DNA of 64,000 bases from positions 124,001 to 188,000 of the forward strand of contig NZ_JAFFZE010000006.1 in the NCBI RefSeq assembly GCF_025165815.1. The letters run 5' to 3'. Shown here piece after piece: positions 6,374 to 16,674 of the stretch. The notes below the pieces were generated by a model, which had not been told where the DNA came from, made no database searches, and saw only the letters and a list, made by a program, of their open reading frames with translations. Made by a program: the position numbers and the translations under genes. Position 1 is the stretch's first letter. Each line of letters begins with the position of its first letter. This DNA comes from Actinophytocola gossypii (GTDB lineage: Bacteria; Actinomycetota; Actinomycetes; Mycobacteriales; Pseudonocardiaceae).

Positions 6374-8680
6374 ATGTCCTGGCAGTACCTAGCGGAAGGC
6401 CCGTCGCTGACCGGCGGTGATCGCGGCATAGTCGTCGTGGTGGCCGTGATCGCTCTCGCTGCCCTGGCCGTTGGCTACGTGCTGCTCAAAGAGGTCCTGG
6501 CCGCGGGTCAGGGCACCTCGAAGATGCAGGACATCGCCAAGGCCGTGCAGGAGGGCGCGGGCGCGTACCTCAAGCGTCAGCGCAACACCCTGTTGATCTT
6601 CGGCGCGATCGTGTTCGTCGTCCTGTTCTTCCTGCCCGCCGAGGGCTGGGGCGAGCGGATCGGGCGCTCGATCTTCTTCGTGTTCGGCGCGGTGTTCTCG
6701 TTCGGCATCGGGTGGCTCGGCATGTGGCTGGCCACCCAGGCCAACCTGCGCGTCGCCGCGGCCTCCCGCGAGCAGGGCGGCCGCGAGATCGCGATGCGCG
6801 TCGCGTTCCGCACCGGCGGCGTGGTCGGCATGGCCACCGTCGGCCTCGGCCTGTTCGGCGCCGCGATCGTCGTGCTCGTCTACGCGGGCGGCGCGCCCAA
6901 GGTGCTCGAGGGCTTCGGCTTCGGCGCCGCGCTGATCGCCATGTTCATGCGCGTCGGCGGCGGCATCTTCACCAAGGCCGCCGACGTCGGCGCGGACCTG
7001 GTCGGCAAGGTCGAGCAGAACATCCCCGAGGACGACCCGCGCAACGCCGCCACCATCGCCGACAACGTCGGCGACAACGTGGGTGACTGCGCCGGCATGG
7101 CCGCGGACCTGTTCGAGTCCTACGCGGTGACCCTGGTCGCCGCGCTGATCCTCGGTTCCACCGCGTTCGGCGCGCAGGGCCTGATCTTCCCGCTGATCGT
7201 GCCGGCACTCGGCGTGATCACCGCCGTCATCGGCGTCTACATCACCCGCGCCAAGACCGGCGAGAGCGGCCTGGCGGCGATCAACCGCTCCTTCTACATC
7301 TCCGCGCTGATCTCCGCGGTGCTCTGCACGGCCGCGGCGTTCATCTTCCTGCCCGGCTCGTTCGCCGACCTGTCCGGCGCGGCCGAGCCCGACATCTCCG
7401 GCAGCCCGGCGATCATCGCGGCCGTCGCGGTGCTCATCGGCATCGTGCTGGCCGTCGTCATCCTCCTGCTCACCGGGTACTTCACCGGCACCGAGTACAA
7501 GCCGGTCAAGGACGTCGGCAAGTCCTCGCTGACCGGCGCGGCGACCGTGATCCTCTCCGGCATCTCGGTCGGCTTCGAGTCCGCGGTCTACACCGCACTG
7601 GTCATCGGCGCCTCGGTCTACGGCGCGTTCCTGCTGTCCGGTTCGCTGTTCGTGGCGCTGTTCGCGGTCGCCCTGGCCGGCTGCGGTCTGCTCACCACGG
7701 TCGGCGTCATCGTCGCCATGGACACCTTCGGCCCGGTCTCGGACAACGCGCAGGGCATCGCCGAGATGTCCGGTGACGTCGAGGGCGAGGGCGCGGCGAT
7801 CCTGACCGACCTCGACGCCGTCGGCAACACCACGAAGGCCATCACCAAGGGCATCGCGATCGCGACCGCCGTGCTCGCGGCGACCGCGCTGTTCGGCTCC
7901 TACCTCAACGCGATCACCGATGCGCTGAGCGAGGCGGCGTCGACGCTGAACCTGATGGACTTCATCGTGTTCAGCCCGAAGGTGCTGGTGGGCATCGCGA
8001 TCGGCGCCTCGGTCGTGTTCATGTTCTCCGGGCTCGCGGTCAACGCGGTGTCCCGCGCCGCGGGCGCGGTGGTGTTCGAGGTGCGCCGGCAGTTCCACGA
8101 CAACCCCGGCATCATGGACGGCACGGTCCGCCCGCAGTACGGCCGCGTCGTGGACATCTGCACCCGGGACTCGCTGCGCGAGCTCGCCACCCCGGGCCTG
8201 ATGGCGGTGCTCGCGCCGATCGCGGTCGGCTTCGGTCTCGGTGTCGGCCCGCTGGCCGGCTACCTGGCCGGCGCCATCGCCACCGGCACGCTGATGGCGG
8301 TCTTCCTGGCCAACTCCGGCGGCGCGTGGGACAACGCGAAGAAGCTGGTCGAGGACGGCAACCACGGCGGCAAGGGCTCCGACGCGCACGAGGCCACGAT
8401 CATCGGCGACACCGTGGGTGACCCGTTCAAGGACACCGCCGGCCCGGCGATCAACCCGCTGATCAAGGTGATGAACCTGGTCTCGCTGCTGATCGCGCCC
8501 GCGATCGTGACGCTGACCGTCGGCGACAGCGCCAGCACCGGCGCCCGGGTGGCGATCGCCGTCGTCGCGGCGCTGCTGGTCGCTGCGGCGATCTTCCTGT
8601 CCAAGCGGCGGGGCACCGCGATCGCGGACAACCCGGCCGACCAGGGCACGAACACCCCGGTCACCAACGGCGCTTCCTGA
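6374..8680 (+). CDS. hppA: Membrane-bound proton-pumping pyrophosphatase
   Basis: A 768-aa integral membrane enzyme that hydrolyses pyrophosphate and pumps ions out of the cytosol. About 16 hydrophobic segments are visible. The pyrophosphate site is clear: DVGADLVGKVE, then the EDDPRN and DNVGDNVGDCAGMAADL motifs, and later EATIIGDTVGDPFKDT near the end. The GNTTKAITKG segment has Lys where potassium-dependent enzymes have Ala, so this should be the potassium-independent, proton-pumping type. The ATG at 6374 follows CTGGAGGA at 6363-6370. A strong hairpin follows the stop. It sits where M. tuberculosis has cspA. Confidence 0.95.
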   Translation: MSWQYLAEGPSLTGGDRGIVVVVAVIALAALAVGYVLLKEVLAAGQGTSKMQDIAKAVQEGAGAYLKRQRNTLLIFGAIVFVVLFFLPAEGWGERIGRSIFFVFGAVFSFGIGWLGMWLATQANLRVAAASREQGGREIAMRVAFRTGGVVGMATVGLGLFGAAIVVLVYAGGAPKVLEGFGFGAALIAMFMRVGGGIFTKAADVGADLVGKVEQNIPEDDPRNAATIADNVGDNVGDCAGMAADLFESYAVTLVAALILGSTAFGAQGLIFPLIVPALGVITAVIGVYITRAKTGESGLAAINRSFYISALISAVLCTAAAFIFLPGSFADLSGAAEPDISGSPAIIAAVAVLIGIVLAVVILLLTGYFTGTEYKPVKDVGKSSLTGAATVILSGISVGFESAVYTALVIGASVYGAFLLSGSLFVALFAVALAGCGLLTTVGVIVAMDTFGPVSDNAQGIAEMSGDVEGEGAAILTDLDAVGNTTKAITKGIAIATAVLAATALFGSYLNAITDALSEAASTLNLMDFIVFSPKVLVGIAIGASVVFMFSGLAVNAVSRAAGAVVFEVRRQFHDNPGIMDGTVRPQYGRVVDICTRDSLRELATPGLMAVLAPIAVGFGLGVGPLAGYLAGAIATGTLMAVFLANSGGAWDNAKKLVEDGNHGGKGSDAHEATIIGDTVGDPFKDTAGPAINPLIKVMNLVSLLIAPAIVTLTVGDSASTGARVAIAVVAALLVAAAIFLSKRRGTAIADNPADQGTNTPVTNGAS

Positions 8681-8694
8681 CCTCGCGTCGAAGG

Positions 8695-8726
8695 GCGGCC
8701 CCGGCACGTCACCGTGCTGGGGCCGC
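8695..8726 (+). terminator. Terminator after hppA
   Basis: GCGGCCCCGGCACG pairs with CGTGCTGGGGCCGC (13 of 14) across a TCAC loop, followed by TTTG. It lies 14 bases after the hppA stop. Confidence 0.85.
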
Positions 8727-8791
8727 TTTGTCGTTACCCGGTCACGCACAGCACTTCCGCGAGATCGAACGAGTGTTCTATCCTTGGCCGG

Positions 8792-9391
8792 GTGGCGCAG
8801 TTGTCGTTCTACTCCGCCGAGGCGAACCCGCCGGCCAGGGCGGACCTCGCCGGGCTGCTGTGCGGGCCGGGGCAGCTGGTGAGCTTCGGCGGGGTCACCG
8901 CGCGGCTCTCGGTCACCGTCGCCGACGCCTGGCGCGGCCGCGCGCTGGTCCGCGCGCTCGGCGAGCGCGGGGTGGAGGCGACGCTCTACACGTGCGACGG
9001 CGGGCTGCTGGTGCGCACCGCGTTCCGCGCCGACCTGATCCGGCTGGCGGCCACGTGGAGCAACGGGGACGCGCAGAAGGTTCCTCCGGACGGACTCGCT
9101 CTCGGCGGCGCGGCCCTGCGGCTCTGGGCGCTGGCCGCGGGCGGCTGGACCGACGGCGGCTACCTGCTCGGCCTCGACCCGCTCGTGCCGGACACGCACG
9201 ACCGGATCGCCGAGGCGCTGGCCGGCGCCGGTCTGCCGTCGATCCTCTACGCTGGTCGCGAAACCGGTCCCGGCCTGCGCATATCGGGCCGGCGGCGGCT
9301 CGCGCGGCTCGCCGAGCTGGTCGGTCCGCCGCCGCTGTCCGCGGCCGAGTCGAACTGGCCGGCGGTATCCCGCGTGCGCCAGCCGGCCTGA
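8792..9391 (+). CDS. Conserved hypothetical protein (Rv3647c-like)
   Basis: A 199-aa soluble protein of unknown function. It has no membrane segment or signal peptide; it is Leu/Ala/Arg-rich with conserved-looking GGLLVRTAFR and GPGLRISGRRRL segments. Such a protein lies directly upstream of topA in many actinobacteria (Rv3647c), which is the basis of the name. The start chosen is GTG 8792: no ribosome binding site precedes it, but TATCCT lies 7 bases upstream, fitting a leaderless message. Confidence 0.65.
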   Translation: MAQLSFYSAEANPPARADLAGLLCGPGQLVSFGGVTARLSVTVADAWRGRALVRALGERGVEATLYTCDGGLLVRTAFRADLIRLAATWSNGDAQKVPPDGLALGGAALRLWALAAGGWTDGGYLLGLDPLVPDTHDRIAEALAGAGLPSILYAGRETGPGLRISGRRRLARLAELVGPPPLSAAESNWPAVSRVRQPA

Positions 9392-9418
9392 GGATGTGCT
9401 ACTCAGGTAAAGGGGAAC

Positions 9419-9437
9419 GGGCGCTCACCGAGCGCCC
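9419..9437 (+). terminator. Small hairpin after the Rv3647c-like gene
   Basis: GGGCGCT (9419-9425) pairs perfectly with AGCGCCC (9431-9437) across a 5-base loop, about 30 bases after the stop. There is no T-run, so termination is only likely. Confidence 0.45.
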
Positions 9438-9507
9438 ACCGAACGCCTACGCGAAGTGTGCTGCGAGGCACCTGGGGGTAGGTAACACGAACGGCAACGT
9501 GCACACT

Positions 9508-9530
9508 GTCGAGCTGAGAGTGAGCTCGAC
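9508..9530. promoter_or_regulatory. 8-7-8 inverted repeat upstream of topA
   Basis: GTCGAGCT (9508-9515) and AGCTCGAC (9523-9530) are perfect inverted arms around GAGAGTG, ending 32 bases before the topA start. It could be an operator or a hairpin in the topA leader. Confidence 0.5.
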
Positions 9531-9562
9531 GTGAGTAGAGCGGGACGAGAGAGCGGGATCGA

Positions 9563-12343
<2,781 letters not shown>

Positions 12344-12346
12344 AGT

Positions 12347-12369
12347 GCCATGAAGATCACCTTCATGGC
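12347..12369. terminator. Palindrome directly after topA
   Basis: GCCATGAAG (12347-12355) and CTTCATGGC (12361-12369) are perfect 9-base arms around ATCAC, starting 3 bases after the topA stop. It lacks a T-run but is well placed as a terminator. It resembles the dispersed GAAGG-type palindromes seen elsewhere in the window. Confidence 0.6.
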
Positions 12370-12395
12370 GTTCCCGGGGGCGCTAGCCTCGCCGC

Positions 12396-12608
12396 GTGAC
12401 CGGGGACCGGGGCGAGTTCGAGCGGCGGGCCGTGGAGGCGTGGTTCCGCCGTCGCGGGTTCCCGCCGGTGGTCCGGCAGGACCGGCGCGGCTCGGCGCTC
12501 GACCCGCTGTTGGCCGACGTTCGCGTCAGCCTCGCGGTTCGGCAGGTTTATCTCGCCCGGAGGACAGGGCACCCTTACCCTGGTATGCGGACGGTCACCG
12601 ACAGGTAG
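12396..12608 (+). pseudogene. Short ORF after topA, probably a truncated membrane protein gene
   Basis: A 70-codon frame starting at GTG 12396, with TAGCCT 6 bases upstream (leaderless pattern). The first part (FERRAVEAWFRRRGFPP) looks like the start of a family of larger actinobacterial membrane proteins often found after topA, in which a long multi-helix region follows. Here the frame loses that character after about residue 30 and stops at 70 with no membrane segment. I read it as a remnant. The family match is from memory and needs a search. Confidence 0.4.
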
Positions 12609-12627
12609 CACAGGGAGACGCCGAACC

Positions 12628-13233
12628 ATGACCAACGACGGCACACAGGACCCCGGTCCGCCGCCGGTCCTGTCCGACCCCTCGGCCGGCCTGGTCACGG
12701 GGTCACATTACGCACCGGAGCCGCTCAAGGTGCGGGTGGTCGAGCCCCCGATGCCGGACATCTCGGCGGTCCGCGAGGCGATGGCGGGCATGCTCGACGA
12801 GGACTCCGAGCTGAACTTCGACCTCGTGCACCCCGCCGTTTCCGGTTCCGATTCCCCGGCCGAGCGGACCGCGGAGATCCCGGCTCAGGCGTCCTCGCCG
12901 GAGAACGCTCCCGAGGAGCCATCGGCCTCGGAGCCGGATCCGACCCCGCCGGCCGGAATCCCGGCCCAGGCCCGGCCGGCCACGTCGACGGCCACCGTGC
13001 CGGAGCCGGGCGGCGGCACGGCCCGGATGGCCACATCGGGCAACGTCGAGCAGCCGCGGCGGCTGCCGGTCCGGCTCCGCCGGGAACGGCCGCCGAAGCC
13101 GGCGGGGGCGATCCGCCGCAAGTCCTCGGCCCCGGGCGTCACGGCGACCATTGTGTTACTCCTGGTGATCGCGGTGCTCGTCATCGTGCTCATCGCGAGC
13201 TTCCTCGACACGATCGGGTCGCTGTTCGCCTAG
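12628..13233 (+). CDS. Single-pass membrane protein of unknown function
   Basis: A 201-aa protein with a long Pro/Glu/Ala-rich N-terminal region (residues 1-160), a short basic stretch (RLPVRLRRERPPK) and one C-terminal membrane helix (about 170-192) followed by a few residues. The topology should be tail-anchored with the long region in the cytosol. GGGAG lies upstream of the ATG at 12628. I do not recognise the family. Its place between topA and the transporter-kinase fusion is the only context. Confidence 0.6.
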   Translation: MTNDGTQDPGPPPVLSDPSAGLVTGSHYAPEPLKVRVVEPPMPDISAVREAMAGMLDEDSELNFDLVHPAVSGSDSPAERTAEIPAQASSPENAPEEPSASEPDPTPPAGIPAQARPATSTATVPEPGGGTARMATSGNVEQPRRLPVRLRRERPPKPAGAIRRKSSAPGVTATIVLLLVIAVLVIVLIASFLDTIGSLFA

Positions 13234-13339
13234 CCTTGGTACACCCCGGGCGACGGTGCCATGGGTCACCTACTACGGTCCGACCATCCTGACGTGCTCG
13301 AGTCCCGGTTACCCTGGTGCCGAGCTGCGTGGAGATGGG

Positions 13340-15448
13340 GTGGCGGCTATCAGCGGGGGAACTGGTCCGGATCCGGAGGCCGGCGCGGCGGCGCCGACCC
13401 AGTCCAACGCGTCGATCACGCACCGAGCGCGGAGCGTGCTCGCCATCCGGGCCTTCCGCAGACTCTGGGGTGTCACCTACCTGTGCAGCGTTGGTGACTG
13501 GCTGTCACTGCTCGCGCTGACCGGTCTGGTCACCAAGCTCACCGAGGGATACCAGGCGCAGAGCTTCGCGTTCGCCGGCGTGGTGCTCACCCAGCTGCTG
13601 CCCGGCCTGCTGTTCGCGCCGCTCGGCGGCCTGCTCGCGGACCGGTTCGACCGCCGCAAGATCATGGTGATCTGCGACGTGTTGCGGTGCGGGCTGTTCC
13701 TGTCGATCGCGATCGTCGGCACCACGTGGTGGCTGTTCATCGGCAACTTCCTCATCGGCTGCTGCGCGCTGATGTGGATTCCGTCGAAGGACTCGGCGGT
13801 GCCGAACCTGCTGCGCCGGCCCGACCAGGTGGAGACCGCCAGCCAGCTCGGCATGGTGATGACCTACGGCATCTCGGTGATCACCGGCGCCGGGCTGTAC
13901 GCGGCGATCACCGGCATCACCACCAACCTGGACATCCAGCCCGACCCGGCCGGTCTCGGCATCGCCAAGATCATCCTGGTCATCAACGGCCTGCTCTACC
14001 TGACCAGCGCGATCCTGGTGGCGACCCGGATCCCGGAGCTGTCCCTCCGCGACCCCGGTTCGCCGGCCCGCCGGGAACGGAGGAACGAGGGCGAGAAGTC
14101 AGGCTTCACCGCGATGGTCCGCGACGCCGGCAGATTCGTGCGCACCACACCGCTGGTACGCGGTCTGCTCACCGGCCTGGTCGGCGCGTTCGCCGCGGCC
14201 GGCGCGCTGGTCGGCTCGGCGAAGCTGTACGCGGACAGCCTTCGTGGCGGCGAGTCCACGTTCGGGCTGCTGTTCGTGGCGATGTTCATCGGCCTGGCCA
14301 CCGGCATGGCCGGCTCGCCGAAGCTGGCCCGCAGGCTGCCGCACAACCGTCTGTTCGGCATCGCGATCGTGCTCGCCGGCCTGGTGATGTGCCTGGTGGC
14401 GCTGTCCCCGCACCTCGCGGTCTCGCTGGCCACGGTGATGGTCGTCGGCGCGTGCGCCGGTGCGGCGTTCCTGACCGGCGTGACCATCATCGGCTCGCAG
14501 ATCGAGGACGCCATCCGCGGCCGGATCAACGCGATCTACCAGGCGTTGATGAAGATCATCCTGGCCGGCGCGATGGGTCTGACCCCGGTGCTGGTCGGCT
14601 TGGTGCAACCGAGGACCGTGATCGTCTGGGGCCGGGAGATGACGATCGACGGCACCCGCCCGGTGCTGCTCGCCGCCGGCCTGCTGGCCGCCGTGGTCGG
14701 CGTGCTCGCCTACCGGCAGATGGACGACCGCCGCAGCGAGCCGATCATCGCCGACCTGCTGGCCGCGATCCGCCGCAAGCCGCGCCGTTCGACCGGCCTG
14801 CTGATCGCGGTGGAGGGCGACACCGTCCAGGACACCGCCGTCCAGGCGAGCCTGCTCGCGGACTGGCTGCGCCGCCCCGGCACCAAGGAGGTGCTGCTCG
14901 CCAGCGACCCGGCGCTGGACGACGAGCGCCTCCAGGCGGTGCTGTCCGGCGCGCAGCTCGACGGCGCGCGAGCGCACGCGCTGGTGGCGGCGGCGGTGCG
15001 CGCCGACATCGTCGAACGCCAGATCCGCCCGGCGCTGGAGCGGGGCGCGCTGGTGGTGATGGAGCGGTTCGTGGACAGCCCGCTGGCGCACCTGTCCGCA
15101 GCGGCGGACCTGGACCCGGCGGAACTGGAGGGCCTGGCCGACTGGGCCACCGCACGGCTGCGCCCGGACGTGACCGTGCTGCTGGACCGCGACCCGAGCA
15201 CGCTCCCGGAGGGGCGCAGCCGCCAGCCCCAGCACCACTGGCACGTCCAGCGGGTGCTGACCGAGATGGCGTCCGCCGAGCCGGACCGGTACGTGGTGGT
15301 CGACGGCGACGGGGCGCCCGAGGACGTGGCCGTGCGGGTGCGGCTGGCGGTGCAGGCCGCGCTGGCCGGCCGGCGACTGGCGAGCCTGGTGCCGAGCGAC
15401 GGCGCGGCCCCCGTACCCGCGTCGGCGGTGCCGAAGGTGGAGACTTAG
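13340..15448 (+). CDS. MFS transporter fused to a degenerate thymidylate-kinase-like domain
   Basis: A 702-aa protein. Residues about 40-465 form a 12-helix major facilitator domain, including the GGLLADRFDRRK loop. Residues about 485-690 align in layout with dTMP kinase: a beta strand, P-loop region, the ERFVDSPLAHL segment (cognate of DRY-x-x-S) and DVTVLLDRDP. The P-loop at residues 488-502 reads LIAVEGDTVQDTAVQ and lacks the G-x-x-G-K-(S/T) core, so ATP binding in the usual way is unlikely. MFS-tmk fusions next to holB are known in actinobacteria. Start chosen is GTG 13340 with GGAGA just upstream. Transport substrate is unknown. Confidence 0.8.
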   Translation: MAAISGGTGPDPEAGAAAPTQSNASITHRARSVLAIRAFRRLWGVTYLCSVGDWLSLLALTGLVTKLTEGYQAQSFAFAGVVLTQLLPGLLFAPLGGLLADRFDRRKIMVICDVLRCGLFLSIAIVGTTWWLFIGNFLIGCCALMWIPSKDSAVPNLLRRPDQVETASQLGMVMTYGISVITGAGLYAAITGITTNLDIQPDPAGLGIAKIILVINGLLYLTSAILVATRIPELSLRDPGSPARRERRNEGEKSGFTAMVRDAGRFVRTTPLVRGLLTGLVGAFAAAGALVGSAKLYADSLRGGESTFGLLFVAMFIGLATGMAGSPKLARRLPHNRLFGIAIVLAGLVMCLVALSPHLAVSLATVMVVGACAGAAFLTGVTIIGSQIEDAIRGRINAIYQALMKIILAGAMGLTPVLVGLVQPRTVIVWGREMTIDGTRPVLLAAGLLAAVVGVLAYRQMDDRRSEPIIADLLAAIRRKPRRSTGLLIAVEGDTVQDTAVQASLLADWLRRPGTKEVLLASDPALDDERLQAVLSGAQLDGARAHALVAAAVRADIVERQIRPALERGALVVMERFVDSPLAHLSAAADLDPAELEGLADWATARLRPDVTVLLDRDPSTLPEGRSRQPQHHWHVQRVLTEMASAEPDRYVVVDGDGAPEDVAVRVRLAVQAALAGRRLASLVPSDGAAPVPASAVPKVET

Positions 15449-15451
15449 CGG

Positions 15452-16642
15452 GTGAGTGTCTGGTCGCAGGTGGTCGGTCAGCCCGACGCGGTGGCGGTGC
15501 TGACGTCGTCGGCGGCGGTCGCCGCGTCGATGGTCGACGGCACGTTCACCGGTTCGGCGTCGCCGGTGCCGCACGCGTGGCTGTTCACCGGCCCGCCCGG
15601 CTCCGGTCGCTCGGTGGCCGCCCGCGCGTTCGCCGCCGCCCTGCAGTGCCACACCGGGGAGGGCTGCGGTGACTGCCCCGGCTGCCGCACGTCGATGGCC
15701 GGTACCCACGCCGACGTCCACGTGGTGGTCCCGGAGGGCCTGTCGATCTCGGTCGCCGAGATGCGCTCGCTGGTACAGATCTCGGCCCGCAGGCCGACGG
15801 GCGCCCGCTGGCAGGTGGTCATCATCACCGACGCCGACCGACTGACCGAGGGTGCCGCGAACGCCCTCCTCAAAGCGGTCGAGGAACCCCCCGAACGCAC
15901 GGTGTTCCTGCTCTGTGCCCCGTCCGACCACCCAGAGGACGTCCCGGTCACGATCCGCTCCCGCTGCCGTCACCTGGGCCTGCGCACCCCGTCCCCGTCC
16001 GCGATCGCCGAGGTCCTCCGCACCCGCGACGGCATCCCCGACGAGATGGCGACCTGGGCCGCGTCGGTGTGCGGTGGTCACGTGGGCCGAGCCCGCCGCC
16101 TGGCGACGGACGAGTCCGCCCGCACTCGCCGCGAGTCGGTGCTGCGGATCCCCCTGAGCCTCCGCCGCCTCCCCGATGTGTTCACGTGCGCCGACAACCT
16201 GGTCAAATCCGCCGAGTCCGACGCGGTAGAGGTGAGCGGCACCCGCGACGAGGCCGAGAAGGAGGCCCTGAAAACGGCCATGGGCCACGGCGGCACCGGC
16301 AAAGGCACCGCATCGGCGACCAGAGGCAGCGCCGCCGCGATCAAGGAGCTGGAACGCCGCCAGAAATCCCGAGCCACCCGAACCCAACGCGACGCGATCG
16401 ACCTGGCCCTGGTCGACCTCGCCGGCTTCTACCGCGATGTCCTGGTCACGGCCGCGGCGTCCCCGGCGACCCTGAACCACCCGGACCGCGCCGCCGACGC
16501 CCGCACCGCCGCGTCCGCGTGGACTCAGGAAGCCACCCTGCGCCGGCTGGAGGCCGTGCTGGCCTGCCGAGAGGCGCTGGAACAGAACGTCAAGCCGCGC
16601 ATCGCCATCGAAGCCATGCTCACCACCCTCCACCACGGCTGA
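15452..16642 (+). CDS. holB: DNA polymerase III delta-prime subunit
   Basis: A 396-aa AAA+ clamp-loader subunit that helps open and load the beta sliding clamp. The nucleotide-loop is GPPGSGRS, with Arg in place of Lys. It is followed by a zinc module with Cys (CHTGEGCGDCPGC), then DADRLTEGAANALLKAVEEPP (Walker B region) and a sensor region ending in SRC. It starts 3 bases after the fused transporter gene, so the two are probably co-transcribed. Start is GTG 15452. It corresponds to Rv3644c. Confidence 0.93.
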   Translation: MSVWSQVVGQPDAVAVLTSSAAVAASMVDGTFTGSASPVPHAWLFTGPPGSGRSVAARAFAAALQCHTGEGCGDCPGCRTSMAGTHADVHVVVPEGLSISVAEMRSLVQISARRPTGARWQVVIITDADRLTEGAANALLKAVEEPPERTVFLLCAPSDHPEDVPVTIRSRCRHLGLRTPSPSAIAEVLRTRDGIPDEMATWAASVCGGHVGRARRLATDESARTRRESVLRIPLSLRRLPDVFTCADNLVKSAESDAVEVSGTRDEAEKEALKTAMGHGGTGKGTASATRGSAAAIKELERRQKSRATRTQRDAIDLALVDLAGFYRDVLVTAAASPATLNHPDRAADARTAASAWTQEATLRRLEAVLACREALEQNVKPRIAIEAMLTTLHHG

Positions 16643-16674
16643 CCGCGACTCTCCCTCGCCGCGCGCCACCTGGC

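Noticed and set aside
6389..9199. A 936-codon open frame on the minus strand opposite hppA, rich in His, Asp, Arg and Gly
   Set aside because: It is the mirror of the strongly biased hppA codons. It has no membrane, domain or start features, while hppA is certain.
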